Shown here one piece after another: positions 42,488-51,596 of a stretch of DNA of 64,000 nucleotides. The notes under the pieces are model-generated. The model was not told the origin of the DNA, ran no database searches, and saw only the letters and a program-made list of their open reading frames with translations. The number at the start of each line of letters is the position of its first letter. Position 1 is the stretch's first letter. The stretch is from Lysinibacillus xylanilyticus (GTDB taxonomy: Bacteria > Bacillota > Bacilli > Bacillales_A > Planococcaceae): assembly GCF_001708185.1 (NCBI RefSeq), contig NZ_MDDN01000008.1:1-64000 (forward strand). The letters are read 5' to 3'. Position numbers and translations under genes: made by a program.

Positions 42488-43014
42488 GTGTTGATTAGGA
42501 AAAAATAGGTTTTATTATTGAGCGATAAAAGAATTTTTGTTGCTATTTTGCTATTATATTCCCGTTTTTAACTGATTAAAGAGAGTTGTACTTAGCGAAA
42601 ATCAGCTTATTGTTATTAAATTCATCATCAAAAGTTGGGAATGGCATTTGTTAAAACGTTTGTCATACATATAAGTTGATTGGAGTGGAGGCTGGGCGAC
42701 TCCTTGGGGATCAGCGTCACAGATGAGACCCTGGAGCGAAGCGGATGTTTTCTGTGCGAAAGCGTAGTGCTAACGTAGCGGCAGCAACTGGGTTTTGTCT
42801 GTGCGAAAGTGCAACGACAGCAGCAACAAAAGCGGCTCATCGGACGCCCCCAGGAAGCTCTGCTCTGCGCGAAAGCGAAGCGGCAGCGGCAAATGTTTTA
42901 TCTGTGCGAAAGCGAAGCGTCAGCAACAAAGCGCCCAGCCGGAACGGAGATCAACTCCACGTTATGGTGATGAGCCTCTAATTGATAATAGGGGATAAAA
43001 ATGGTTAATCAACA
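42488..43014. repeat. left inverted flank of the siderophore permease operon
   Basis: 42488-42577 is the inverted counterpart of 46154-46243 (about 90 bases, roughly 80 percent by eye, sharing AAAAAATAGGTTT and ATTGAGCGAT). 42993-43014 is the exact inverted counterpart of 46054-46075 (22 bases). A GC-rich repeat lies between the two parts on both sides. Confidence 0.7.
42648..42980 (-). repeat. dispersed GC-rich repeat, copy 3, expanded by minisatellite units
   Basis: On the minus strand it runs CATAACGTGGAGTTGATCTC ... GGGGGCGTCCGATGAGC ... GGAGTCGCCCAGCCTCCACT, the same order as at 33388. It is interrupted by several GCTTCGCTTTCGCACAGA units of the minisatellite type. This explains the open but non-coding frames here. 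Confidence 0.75.
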
Positions 43015-43051
43015 CACATGATAAATATGCAAAGAAAGAGTATGAATTTAT

Positions 43052-44053
43052 ATGATTTTAAAAAATAATTTTTCAAAAACAATTGCATTAATAGTAGGAA
43101 CAGTACTCCTACTCCTTTGTATGGGAATCAGTATTGTATACGGCTATGCAGATACGTCCATTCAAACGACTATTGAATCTTTTACACAGTTTAATCATTC
43201 TAACGAGCATATTATTATTCAAAATGTTCGGATTCCAAGAGCACTAATCGCTACTTGTGTGGGTGCTTCCCTTGCTATTACAGGCGTGCTCATGCAGACA
43301 TTAACGAAAAATCCTTTAGCATCACCAGGCATATTAGGAATTAATGCGGGAGCTGGTTTCGCGGTCGTTTTTGCTATGATTTTCTTCAATGTTACAAGTT
43401 TGCAAGCATTTGCGTGGATTGCATTTTTAGGTGCTACAATAGCTGCTCTATCTGTTTATGGTATTAGCGCAGCTGGACGAGACGCGATAACGCCAGTCAA
43501 AATAACATTAGCAGGTTCCGCTATCGGTGCATTATTTGCTTCCTTTACGCAAGGGTTACTTGCAACAAACGAAGCAGCACTCGAACAAGTATTGTTTTGG
43601 TTAGCTGGTTCCGTACAAGGTCGAAAGATTGAAATTCTTATATCTGTATTACCTTATTTTATCATTGGGTGGATTGGCGCTCTGTTGATCTCTACTAAAA
43701 TGAATATTCTTGCTCTTGGGGACGATGTAGCAAGAGGCCTAGGACTACCCCTTGGATTCATGAAGTTGATGGTAGGTATTATTGTCATTTTATTAGCAGG
43801 TGGTTCAGTTGCAGTAGCTGGTCCAATAGGGTTTGTTGGAATTGTGGTACCCCATTTTGCGCGAAAGTTTGTTGGCACAGATCATCGTTGGCTCATTCCA
43901 ATGGCCGCTCTATTAGGTGGCATTCTTTTACTGATAGCTGATGTAGCAGCACGCTATATCATTATGCCTCAAGAAGTTCCAGTAGGAGTAATGACAGCCA
44001 TGATTGGTACGCCATTCTTTATTTACCTTGCGCGAAAAGGTGGAAAAAAATAA
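43052..44053 (+). CDS. FecCD-type siderophore permease, first subunit
   Basis: 333 residues with about nine to ten helices. FecCD signatures include RIPRALIATCVGASLAITGVLMQTLTKNPLASPGILG, GDDVARGLGL and GPIGFVGIVVPHFARKFVGTDHRW. It forms half of the membrane channel for ferric siderophore. The stop TAA shares a base with the ATG of the next permease. No Fur box was seen upstream; the upstream region is a repeat block, so its promoter is unclear. Confidence 0.88.
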   Translation: MILKNNFSKTIALIVGTVLLLLCMGISIVYGYADTSIQTTIESFTQFNHSNEHIIIQNVRIPRALIATCVGASLAITGVLMQTLTKNPLASPGILGINAGAGFAVVFAMIFFNVTSLQAFAWIAFLGATIAALSVYGISAAGRDAITPVKITLAGSAIGALFASFTQGLLATNEAALEQVLFWLAGSVQGRKIEILISVLPYFIIGWIGALLISTKMNILALGDDVARGLGLPLGFMKLMVGIIVILLAGGSVAVAGPIGFVGIVVPHFARKFVGTDHRWLIPMAALLGGILLLIADVAARYIIMPQEVPVGVMTAMIGTPFFIYLARKGGKK

Positions 44054-45108
44054 TGAAACAGTTAAAAACAATACGTTTACTACAAAATAAAATCTCGTTT
44101 TTACTTGATGTCAAAGCTTCTAAAAAACTTACCTTTATTAGCATCCTGACACTAGCCGTCTTTTTCTTTAGTGCATCATTTGGTGATTCATTTATAAATC
44201 CATTAACGGTGATCCAAACCCTGTTCGGCAAAGGTTCTGAGTTTGATCAATTAATTATTGTTGATTTCCGAATGCCTAGAATTTTTCTTGCTGCTTTTGC
44301 TGGAATGGCTTTAGCAGTGGCAGGTGCTATATTACAAGGAATTATTAAAAACCCATTAGCCTCCCCTGATATTATCGGTATTTCTGCCGGTGGTGGAGCA
44401 GCGGTCGTTGGTTTTTTAGCCATCTTTAGTGATTCCAATCATTCTTTAACAGTTAGTATTGAATGGTTACCTCTTGCAGGTTTTATCGGAGCAACTTTCG
44501 TTGGTATCATTGTTTACATATTTGCTTGGAAAGATGGTGTAACACCCACTCGACTTGTATTAATCGGTATCGGCGTTTCTGCATTTATGCAAGCCATAAC
44601 GACAATGTTAATGATTATCGGTCCTATTTATCAAGCGAGTGAAGCAAATAAGTGGATTACAGGGAGCGTCAAAAGTGCTGATTGGGATCAAATCCAAATT
44701 ATCGTTCCAGTGATTATAGTTCTTCTACTTATAACATTTTTTATTACTCGACAGCTAAATGTCCAAGAATTAGGTGATGATACAGCTGCTAGTTTAGGAC
44801 AATCTGTACAAAAAACTCGTTTATTCTTATTACTCTTGAGTTCAAGTCTAGTAGCAAGTGCTATTTGTTTTGCAGGAGCGATCGGTTTTGTCGGCTTAAT
44901 GGCACCACATATTGCAAGACGCATTGTAGGACCGTCATACGGTGTTCTCATTCCGACATCTGCAGCAATTGGCGCTTTACTAGTAATGGTTGCAGATATT
45001 ATTGGACGAACTGCATTTAGCCCTTTAGAAGTACCAGCTGGTGTGTTTACAGCTGCCATTGGTGCTCCTTATTTCATCTATTTATTATTTAGAAACCCTA
45101 GAAAATAA
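44053..45108 (+). CDS. FecCD-type siderophore permease, second subunit
   Basis: 351 residues with about nine to ten helices after a basic N-terminus. Signatures include [53 protein letters not shown] and [22 protein letters not shown]. It pairs with the preceding permease. TAATG overlap shows translational coupling. The ATPase gene follows after 14 bases. Confidence 0.88.
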   Translation: MKQLKTIRLLQNKISFLLDVKASKKLTFISILTLAVFFFSASFGDSFINPLTVIQTLFGKGSEFDQLIIVDFRMPRIFLAAFAGMALAVAGAILQGIIKNPLASPDIIGISAGGGAAVVGFLAIFSDSNHSLTVSIEWLPLAGFIGATFVGIIVYIFAWKDGVTPTRLVLIGIGVSAFMQAITTMLMIIGPIYQASEANKWITGSVKSADWDQIQIIVPVIIVLLLITFFITRQLNVQELGDDTAASLGQSVQKTRLFLLLLSSSLVASAICFAGAIGFVGLMAPHIARRIVGPSYGVLIPTSAAIGALLVMVADIIGRTAFSPLEVPAGVFTAAIGAPYFIYLLFRNPRK

Positions 45109-45122
45109 AGGAGTCAACTGTC

Positions 45123-45920
45123 ATGACTATTACGTTAGAAACGAAATCACTTACACTAAATTATGGTGATTCCAATATTATTGAAAATCTAAATTTATCT
45201 ATTCCCATGAATGAAATTACTGTGCTTATTGGCGCCAACGGTTGTGGAAAATCTACACTATTACGCTCAATTGCTCGATTATTAAAGCCTAAAAATGGCT
45301 CTGTATTATTAGATGGCCAAGATATTTTTAAATTATCCACTAAACAAGTAGCAAAAAAACTTTCTATTCTTCCGCAATCCCCAGTAGCACCAGAAGGATT
45401 AACCGTTTTACAACTTGTTAAACAAGGTCGTTACCCTCATCAAAGCTGGCGCAAACAGTGGACAGAGAAAGATGAAGAAGTCGTGTTAAACGCCTTAAAG
45501 GCAACCGGCGTGGATCATTTACGAGATAAACCGGTCGACGAGCTTTCAGGTGGTCAACGTCAACGTGCCTGGATCGCCATGACCCTTGCCCAGGATACAG
45601 ATATTATTTTATTAGATGAACCTACTACCTACTTAGATCTAACTCATCAAATTGAAGTTCTGGATTTACTATTTGAATTAAATCAACAGCAAAAACGGAC
45701 AATTATTATGGTGCTACACGATATAAACTTGGCCTGTCGTTATGCTGATCATATTATTACTGTTCGAGATCGCGGCGTCTTTGAAGAAGGAAGACCTGAA
45801 GAAATCATGACCACTACGTTAGTAAAACATGTTTTTGATCTAGATTGTAAAATGACGGCTGATCCTATTTTTGGCACACCATTATGTATTCCTTTTGGTA
45901 AAGGACGAATTATTTCTTAA
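45123..45920 (+). CDS. FecE/FhuC-type siderophore transporter ATPase
   Basis: 265 residues. Walker A is [10 protein letters not shown], the Q-loop is [15 protein letters not shown], the signature is [17 protein letters not shown] and Walker B is [15 protein letters not shown], with a switch histidine in [15 protein letters not shown]. It powers uptake through the two FecCD permeases. The ATG follows AAAGGAG. It completes the importer together with the binding protein at 41368. Confidence 0.9.
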   Translation: MTITLETKSLTLNYGDSNIIENLNLSIPMNEITVLIGANGCGKSTLLRSIARLLKPKNGSVLLDGQDIFKLSTKQVAKKLSILPQSPVAPEGLTVLQLVKQGRYPHQSWRKQWTEKDEEVVLNALKATGVDHLRDKPVDELSGGQRQRAWIAMTLAQDTDIILLDEPTTYLDLTHQIEVLDLLFELNQQQKRTIIMVLHDINLACRYADHIITVRDRGVFEEGRPEEIMTTTLVKHVFDLDCKMTADPIFGTPLCIPFGKGRIIS

Positions 45921-46000
45921 CTTTAAAAATTAGAATGAAAACACGTAACCCCTAACTTTGCAACATTAGCAAATATGACGTTTTTTCTTCTAAAATGTAA

Positions 46001-46044
46001 ATAAGCCTATTCAATATCATGAGTAGGCTTATACTTTAAAGTTT
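46001..46044 (+). terminator. terminator of the siderophore permease operon
   Basis: ATAAGCCTATTCA (46001-46013) pairs with TGAGTAGGCTTAT (46020-46032), and a T-rich tail follows. Confidence 0.65.
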
Positions 46045-46053
46045 TTACAAGTT

Positions 46054-46243
46054 TGTTGATTAACCATTTTTATCCACCCTAATTAGTTAGGAGGCTCTGA
46101 TTTCCGCTACGGTCTACTCGCTTTCCCGTGGGAGTCGAGTAGACCTATGCTACAATCAGTTTAAATCGGAATATATGAGCAAAATAGCTACAAAAAAATC
46201 TTTATATCGCTCAATATTAAACCTATTTTTTCCCAATCAACAC
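46054..46243. repeat. right inverted flank of the siderophore permease operon
   Basis: 46054-46075 and 46154-46243 are the inverted counterparts of 42993-43014 and 42488-42577. Between them lies a short GC-rich repeat (46084-46150: GGCTCTGATTTCCGCTACGG, with a hairpin GGTCTACTCG...CGAGTAGACC) like the one at 9130. Confidence 0.7.
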
Positions 46244-46253
46244 GCTTAAGTTT

Positions 46254-46955
46254 TTACATACTTCCTAAATACTCTACAAATAATTCTTGCTCTTTCATCT
46301 CCTCATCAAAAGAGACCCTATATGCTTTCCCGTTAGGCTTTGAACTAACAATTTTATGGATTTCTTGATCGATAAAATGAATGGCCACTCCATCATCAAC
46401 AGCAAGTCCAGATGAGAGCTTTTTTGCTTGGACCAAATCATGATAAGCTGGTTTTCGATTGATTTCTCCATCATAATGAGGGCAATTACTTCCTGGAAGA
46501 AACCCTAAACAGTTTATCGGCTGTAAATTTCCTCCGCCGTATGAATCTGTTATTCCTTCTTCAAACCAACAAATTGAGCCCGCGCTAATGCCTGTCAAAA
46601 GGATTCCTTCATGCCATGCTGTCTTAAAAGTGCGATCTAACGACCATTCTTTCCATAAAGCTAAAAGGTTTTTAGTATTTCCTCCGCCAACATAAATTAT
46701 ATCCTTGTCCAAAATAAAACTTTCCAAATCTTGAGTAGGCGGAGAAAAAAGTGATAAGTGGGACGGAATACATTGATGGGAGTCAAAAAAAGAATAAAAT
46801 CTCGAAATATAATTTTCCGAGTCCCCGCTTGCAGTCGGAACAAAGCAAATTTTAGGATTAGCTTTGTTAGATTGCTGTAAAATATATGTATCTAATAATG
46901 GATTATGAGGCTCCATAGAAAAGCCCCCTCCCCCTAATGCAATAATTTGTTTCAT
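46254..46955 (-). CDS. peptidase S51-family protein (peptidase E-like)
   Basis: 233 residues from the ATG at 46955 with GGAAGGTG upstream. It begins MKQIIALGGGGFSMEPHNPL. The nucleophile motif is LTGISAGSICWFEEG, preceded by IIYVGGGNTKNLLALWKEW, and a histidine occurs in CPHYDGE. This is the S51 arrangement, of the branch often annotated as peptidase E or cyanophycinase-like amidotransferase. It is cytosolic and stands alone. Only distantly similar to the S51 gene at 4297. Confidence 0.8.
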   Translation of the reverse strand: MKQIIALGGGGFSMEPHNPLLDTYILQQSNKANPKICFVPTASGDSENYISRFYSFFDSHQCIPSHLSLFSPPTQDLESFILDKDIIYVGGGNTKNLLALWKEWSLDRTFKTAWHEGILLTGISAGSICWFEEGITDSYGGGNLQPINCLGFLPGSNCPHYDGEINRKPAYHDLVQAKKLSSGLAVDDGVAIHFIDQEIHKIVSSKPNGKAYRVSFDEEMKEQELFVEYLGSM

Positions 46956-47089
46956 CTTATTCACCTTCCATTTTATTATAAATACCAAACTTTTCTTAAT
47001 TATATAATAATTTCAACCAATTTCAAAAAGCAAGGCTTAGTTATTATTAGAAACCAAGCCCTGACCTATTTGCGCTTTTTTATCAATAG

Positions 47090-47827
47090 TTATTTTCCTT
47101 CTTTTTTACTTAATTTTTGGATTTCCAGCAGCTCAGAAACCGTTACAAATTTATATCCTTGCTCTTCAAGTTCTGGTAAGATTTTTTCCAATGCTCTCAC
47201 GGTTTGCGAACGATTCCCTCCACCGTCATGAAATAACACTACACTTCCGGGCTTTGCACCTTTTAAAACAGTGTTAACAATCCTCTTTTCTCCAGGATTT
47301 TTCCAATCGAATGTATCTAAATGCCATGACCACATGACAACTTTATACCCTTCTTGAATAATTGCATCAATCATGGCATCCGTATACTGACCTTCTACTG
47401 GTCTAAATAAAACAGGCGAATATCCAGTAATTCCAAAAATCGTTGCATGTGATTGTTTTATTTCTTTCATTAGTTTGGAAACGTTCGTTCTTAGAGGATG
47501 TGTATATGTGTGAATGGCTAGTTCGTGTCCTTCTTCGTGTACACGTAAAGCAAGCTCAGGATTTTTATCTGCATTTTCACCCACAATAAAGAAAGTTGCC
47601 TTTGCATTATATTTGGATAATATATCTAAAATTTCAGGGGTATACTTTTTATGAGGACCATCATCAAAAGTTAAGGCAATAACTTTTTCATCCGTATTGA
47701 TATCCCACAAAATTTGTCCTGCTTCTTCGTAATACTTCCTACCTTTGTCGGCAAAAGATTTTTCATTTACAAAAAATACAAAGATCCCAAGAATGCAAAG
47801 TACAATCAACAGATAATATTTCCTCAA
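47090..47827 (-). CDS. polysaccharide deacetylase (NodB domain)
   Basis: 245 residues; TTG start with AGGAGGTG upstream. A signal or anchor segment (YYLLIVLCILGIFVFFV) leads to a NodB domain. Its motifs are TFDDGPHKKYTPEIL (catalytic and metal aspartates), HTYTHP (metal histidines), RPVEGQYT (motif 3), WSWHLDTFDW and VVLFHDGGGNRSQT. It acts outside the membrane and removes acetyl groups from peptidoglycan or other N-acetylated glycans. RPVEG differs slightly from the usual RPPxG. Monocistronic. Confidence 0.88.
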   Translation of the reverse strand: MRKYYLLIVLCILGIFVFFVNEKSFADKGRKYYEEAGQILWDINTDEKVIALTFDDGPHKKYTPEILDILSKYNAKATFFIVGENADKNPELALRVHEEGHELAIHTYTHPLRTNVSKLMKEIKQSHATIFGITGYSPVLFRPVEGQYTDAMIDAIIQEGYKVVMWSWHLDTFDWKNPGEKRIVNTVLKGAKPGSVVLFHDGGGNRSQTVRALEKILPELEEQGYKFVTVSELLEIQKLSKKEGK

Positions 47828-48350
47828 GTTTTCACCTCCTGCAAATAATTATTTCTAATCATTATTATTTGAGGTTTAAACTAAAAAATGCTTGTTTTTT
47901 TGTATTATTAACTGTATATAAAACCAATTACAATCCAAAATGAATGTAATGAACTGTTCAATGAATTTTACTCAGGAATCAAAAAACTGCACATGCCAAT
48001 TCCAAATGTTATATCATTCAGAAAGAGTGTTGTTATTTTGACAATAGAGGTAAGTACTATCTATGTTAAAGGATGCTTTTAAATGATAAGCCTCTTTGCG
48101 TAAAGGTTTTTGTGCTTGTTGAGTTTGATGTTTATATAGAAGTGCCGAGTGAAAATCACTCTAAACTCTTGATTTCTCCGTAATTAAAAAGCCAACATTT
48201 TGAATAAAGTTTTGATCAAAACGTTGGCTTTCCTATATTTTTTGAAACTGTTTTTTATAAAAAAATTGATTAATTTGATCATTCACCCAAACTAACCATT
48301 AGTTACGTTGTCTCTATAATTTAGAGGGAAGTCCAAGCCTCCATATAACC
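47828..48350. other. intergenic region with a long hairpin
   Basis: No gene seen. At 48187-48232, AAAGCCAAC pairs with GTTGGCTTT, with further inner pairing. On the minus strand it is followed by TTTTTAATT, so it can terminate the decayed gene at 48412. Confidence 0.5.
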
Positions 48351-48402
48351 GAAAATGGCTCTACCTCTTATTGAAGTAAAGCCTCCGATAGTTGAACAAG
48401 AA
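48351..48402 (-). repeat. junction repeat, first core
   Basis: The minus strand reads TTCAACTATCGGAGGCTTTA, CTTCAATAAGAGGTAGAGCC, nearly identical to part of copy 1 at 557-650. It follows the stop of the gene at 48412. Confidence 0.6.
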
Positions 48403-48411
48403 CTTTAGTTT

Positions 48412-48968
48412 CTAAATAAAGCGATATTTACGTGAAAATTGCGTGATAACCAAAATAAGCGTTAACCCAACAACGAGATACCACATTATATAAAAAGGAA
48501 CTATGTACATTAATACACCAAATAATATAGCTGTTAAAGTGCTAACTGTAATTGAATGTACACTCGTAAGTTTATCTTGAATAAAATAATATAAAGTGAA
48601 TGGTAGTGCTAAAGTAGATATTGGAATATAAATTGTTACAATAGATGTTTTAATGAGGGCTATTGAAAGCACGACTTTTATGAAACCTATTGACGTAGTA
48701 AGCGTTCTTCCTACAAATACTTTACCAGTAAAGCCGTATAGCAGAATAAACATAAGCGTTAAACTGGAGCAAATCCCCGTTATTAAAACAAATGAATGAC
48801 CTATGAAGAAAGCTGCTATTGAGAAACAAACTAAAGAAACGAATGGCAACAGCAATATTGAAGGACAGCACCCGCAATTAACATAAATCCTCCGCCTCGA
48901 TATCCTTTAATAAAATCATAGCGGTCTTGATTAATCTCAACATTTTTAGGTACAAAAGGTATCCTCAC
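48412..48968 (-). pseudogene. membrane protein with a one-base frameshift
   Basis: A GTG at 48968 follows GAGGAGGG and opens MRIPFVPKNVEINQDRYDFI, then GYRGGGFMLIAGAVLQY. At about 48856 the frame must shift by one base to continue as LLLPFVSLVCFSIAAFF and four more helices to the stop at 48412. Neither part alone makes a sensible protein start. The combined product would be about 185 residues with five membrane helices. The shift is either a real mutation or an assembly error. No family recognised. Confidence 0.6.
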
Positions 48969-49038
48969 AGTTTCCCTCCTCAATTAGACTTCCACACCAT
49001 TAAATGGCTCGATTGTTGAAGACATGTTAAACAACACT

Positions 49039-49070
49039 ATTCAACTAAACTTCACCATTAGTTCAATAAG
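49039..49070 (-). repeat. junction repeat, second core overlapping a stop codon
   Basis: The minus strand reads TTATTGAACTAATGGTGAAG, TTTAGTTGAATAG. The TGA inside ATTGAAC is the stop codon of the small gene at 49063-49218. Confidence 0.6.
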
Positions 49071-49218
49071 AAATAAAATAAATAACCACAAATATTAGAA
49101 AAACATATAATGGTTCTCTTCTAAATTTATCCTTTTTCTGAACAAAACGCCGGGTCAGGCCTCGTTTATCAAAAGAGTTCTCACTGATAAATATTGATTT
49201 AACCTTCTTTTGTAACAT
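49063..49218 (-). CDS. small C-terminally membrane-anchored protein, 51 aa
   Basis: ATG at 49218 with a weak site (AAGAGCG). The product starts MLQKKVKSIFISENSFDKRG, has a strongly basic middle (RRFVQKKDKFRREP) and ends in one hydrophobic helix (LYVFLIFVVIYFISY). The stop TGA lies within the junction core. No family recognised. The small size leaves doubt, but the layout repeats that of other genes here. Confidence 0.45.
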   Translation of the reverse strand: MLQKKVKSIFISENSFDKRGLTRRFVQKKDKFRREPLYVFLIFVVIYFISY

Positions 49219-49277
49219 GGTATTTACGCTCTTTTAGTTTAGCGTAACGATTCATCTTCTACACTATCTATGGCTCT

Positions 49278-50018
49278 TTAACCTGCATCAGACCTTAATC
49301 TACTAAAGTCCAAATTTTTCAGTCGTTCTGTTTCAATAAATATCATTAATTTATCGCCGTCATGCCAACACCACTCAAGACTATCATCCGAATCAACCGT
49401 TAACAGTGAGATCCATTCTGCTTCAGGCGTTGGATCATACGCTAGTGAATAATGAGAAGGATAGCCTAGAAGATAGTCCGAACTTTTATGTAGAGAATCC
49501 CGGATTTCTGTGTATATGTCGCTCTGAACTTCATCGAAAGACCAGTCCTTTAACTGGTATTCGTCATAAGGAATATCAATAGTCGGGAAAAACTCAATCA
49601 CTGTAGTCTTGCCAATATCTGAATGGGGCGGCATTATCGTCTCTAGATTCGTCGTTTCAGGAATATAGATACCATGAATATATCCGTCCTCAAACACCTC
49701 TAGATATTCATCATCATCATAATTATCATCTGCTACAAAGAGACTTAGGAGCCCTTTCGATGGCAAACCTCTTTCAGGTGATGCGATTTCTGTGAAATTG
49801 ATCTGGCCAATGAAGCGATACAGCTTCTTCTCATACGTTGGCCATTCGCTACCAATTGGTAAATCAGGTGCTCCTCCAAAACGACTACAGCCTAATCGTG
49901 GTTCGGCATTTTTATTCTTAAGAATATCAATTGCTGGCCTCACCACTTGAGATAAATACTCTTTATGATTTGCAATATTTGATTGTTCAATTATCTCTAA
50001 AAAATTATTCCTATTCAT
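49278..50018 (-). CDS. YwqG-like DUF1963 protein
   Basis: 246 residues from the ATG at 50018 (MNRNNFLEIIEQS) with ATGGAGG upstream. DUF1963 pattern: SRFGGAPDLPIGSEWP, YRFIGQINFTEIAS, GLLSLFVADDNYDDDEY, LLGYPSHYS, LLTVDSDDSLEWCWHDGDKLMIFIE. The family includes B. subtilis YwqG; some members sit in toxin-immunity loci, others are scattered. It is soluble and cytosolic. It stands singly with a decayed acetyltransferase upstream. Function unknown. Confidence 0.85.
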   Translation of the reverse strand: MNRNNFLEIIEQSNIANHKEYLSQVVRPAIDILKNKNAEPRLGCSRFGGAPDLPIGSEWPTYEKKLYRFIGQINFTEIASPERGLPSKGLLSLFVADDNYDDDEYLEVFEDGYIHGIYIPETTNLETIMPPHSDIGKTTVIEFFPTIDIPYDEYQLKDWSFDEVQSDIYTEIRDSLHKSSDYLLGYPSHYSLAYDPTPEAEWISLLTVDSDDSLEWCWHDGDKLMIFIETERLKNLDFSRLRSDAG

Positions 50019-50145
50019 TCCATCCTCCATCGTGTGTTTTTTTAAGCGAGATTTGAATTTTCCCTATATTTAAATTATACTTCATCGTGGTTGCGAGATA
50101 AATAATTATCCTAATAATGGAAAAAATATATTTCTTTGTTTATTG

Positions 50146-50387
50146 TTAATACCATTTTTCAACTGATTCAGGATGAACGATTATATCTTCCACATAACCA
50201 TGTACTAAGCCCATTCCACACACATAACCAAAAGTAATCAATTTTTTACTTTCATTTCTGTTACCCCAGCCCAGAAATTACAACGCTTAAATAATGTCGG
50301 GTAATCTTTTTCTCTTCTATCCCATCCAACAAGTTCTCTTAGTTTGGGTACTTCATTGTTAGAAATCGGAATATTCACCCAATCTAT
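50146..50387 (-). pseudogene. decayed GNAT acetyltransferase
   Basis: On the minus strand IDWVNIPISNNEVPKLRELV, GWDRREKDYPTLFKRCNFW is followed by a frameshift and then KLITFGYVCGMGLVHGYVED, IIVHPES, the acetyl-CoA-binding region of a GNAT enzyme, before a premature stop. The C-terminal third and a start codon are missing. Intact relatives are about 140 residues. Confidence 0.7.
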
Positions 50388-50417
50388 GGATAGTTTTTAT
50401 ATGGTGAAGCCTTCCCC

Positions 50418-50528
50418 TTGTTCAACTCTTCTGCTTACGTTAGTTCAATAAAGAAAAAGAGAATTGCCTATGCAACTCAATGGTCTTAAATTAAAGCCTA
50501 CGCTAGTTTAAGTGAATACTTCACAATT
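50418..50528 (-). repeat. cassette-junction-like repeat, complete copy 3
   Basis: On the minus strand: first core CACTTAAACTAGCGTAGGC, then a hairpin-like GAGTTGCATAGGCAATTCTC with TTTTTC, and a second core TTGAACTAACGTAAGC ending GAGTTGAACAAGG. It lies between the DUF3291 gene and the acetyltransferase remnant. Confidence 0.65.
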
Positions 50529-50548
50529 CCCTCCAGAGCGGGCCCATG

Positions 50549-51013
50549 CTACTTAATCAAGAACCTCTCCCCTTGTTCATCAAATGATTGTTTAAAATCA
50601 AACGCAAAAGGAGTTGGACCATGCAGAATATAATAGTTGTATCTCTTAAATGCCTCCTCCCATGTGACATCCTTCACCTTTTCTGTCCACCAAACTACAT
50701 AAGAAAGATGTTTCTCTGGATATGGCTCAATCCATTTGCTTCTATCTCGTAATGCTTGTATATGCTTTCCTGAATAGGTAAAGCGATATAAGGATTGAAG
50801 ACTTCTCCATACCGTTAGCGTAAGAATAGGAGAACCCGTTCCCTTTACGGTTTCTTCAGGAAAAGGGACTCCTTCAGGTGAAAATATCTCTATAAGTCCT
50901 GACTTAGTTGCCTGACGATATACTTCATTTCCCACTTGATAAAATTCACGAGAGGCAGGGTGGTCATAGGGATGGTTTAGCCTACCCACTGTATAGATTG
51001 AAACTAATGCCAT
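50549..51013 (-). CDS. DUF3291-like protein, 154 aa
   Basis: The ATG at 51013 follows GATGGAGGGC (MALVSIYTVGRLNHPYDHPA). The DUF3291 pattern is visible: LTVWRSLQSLYRFTYSGKHIQALRDRSKWIEP, then YVVWWTEKVKDVTWEEAFKRYNYYILHGPTPFAFDF. These are ferredoxin-like-fold proteins related to monooxygenase-type small enzymes; activity is unknown. It lies between repeat junctions at 50418 and 51074, in a unit of its own. Confidence 0.8.
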   Translation of the reverse strand: MALVSIYTVGRLNHPYDHPASREFYQVGNEVYRQATKSGLIEIFSPEGVPFPEETVKGTGSPILTLTVWRSLQSLYRFTYSGKHIQALRDRSKWIEPYPEKHLSYVVWWTEKVKDVTWEEAFKRYNYYILHGPTPFAFDFKQSFDEQGERFLIK

Positions 51014-51073
51014 AAATAGCCCTCCATCGATAGTCTTTTTATAGATATATTTCAAGTAAAAATGTGAAAATTC

Positions 51074-51102
51074 CTTCTTCAACTAAACTACACCGTGTAA
51101 TT
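51074..51102 (-). repeat. junction repeat, second core
   Basis: The minus strand reads TTACACGGTGTAGTTTAGTT, GAAGAAGG, directly between the stop of the gene at 51110 and the start region of the DUF3291 gene. Confidence 0.55.
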
Positions 51103-51109
51103 GTAAATC

Positions 51110-51466
51110 TTAAATAAATTGTACTAACTCTGGATTTAATACAACTTTATGAAACCTCCAACAATCAGAGTATTCTGTACCAATTTCGTGATCATGCAAG
51201 CAAACCCTGTTCATTCCATCGCAACCGTCAAGACCACAACAACCATTTAATCTACTGCTATCTGAATGACGATTTGAATTGATTAAATCTTTAACGTTTA
51301 TAATGATAGATCCTTCTAATAGTTCGTAAGCTGTTTCTTTTTGAATTAAATAATAGCCTCTAGGAATATAATCATGACCATCCTTTTTATTAATCAAATT
51401 CAAGTCTTTTAATTCGGATAATGGTTCAGAAATTTCTAAATTACATGCTTTACAAATCAATTTCAA
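51110..51466 (-). CDS. cysteine-rich hypothetical protein, 118 aa
   Basis: The TTG at 51466 is chosen because AAAGGAGG lies upstream, inside the longer open frame. It starts MKLICKACNLEISEPLSEL, so the first two cysteines form CKAC. Near the C-terminus are RLNGCCGLDGCDGMNRVCLH, DHEIGTEYSDCW. The cysteine and histidine pattern suggests a metal-binding (zinc) fold. I do not recognise the family. It is soluble and forms a single unit between junction repeats at 51074 and 51519. Confidence 0.6.
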   Translation of the reverse strand: MKLICKACNLEISEPLSELKDLNLINKKDGHDYIPRGYYLIQKETAYELLEGSIIINVKDLINSNRHSDSSRLNGCCGLDGCDGMNRVCLHDHEIGTEYSDCWRFHKVVLNPELVQFI

Positions 51467-51518
51467 CTTGTCGTTTCCTCCTTTTATATGTATATGTGTT
51501 CCAGTCAATGTAAAAATC

Positions 51519-51590
51519 GGTTACCCATTAGCTATCATGTAGCGCAAAAACCAGCGCTACATCACAGTTCTTTCATGGGAGTTGAACAAG
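51519..51590 (-). repeat. structured junction module, copy L
   Basis: The plus strand reads ATTAGCTATCATGTAGCGC, then GCGCTACATCACAG and TTCTTTCATGGGAGTTGAA. The stem GTAGCGC/GCGCTAC is intact, while the left arm of the TGAAAGA stem is deleted. Confidence 0.65.
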
Positions 51591-51596
51591 GTCGCA

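Noticed and set aside
42628-42998. Cys/Arg-rich open frames in 42.6-43.0 kb
   Set aside because: They lie wholly inside the dispersed GC-rich repeat and minisatellite units and occur in several frames at once.
42991-43010. Fur box before the permease operon (TGATAATAGGGGATAAAA)
   Set aside because: Only the left half resembles the consensus, and the right half lacks the ATTATC arm.
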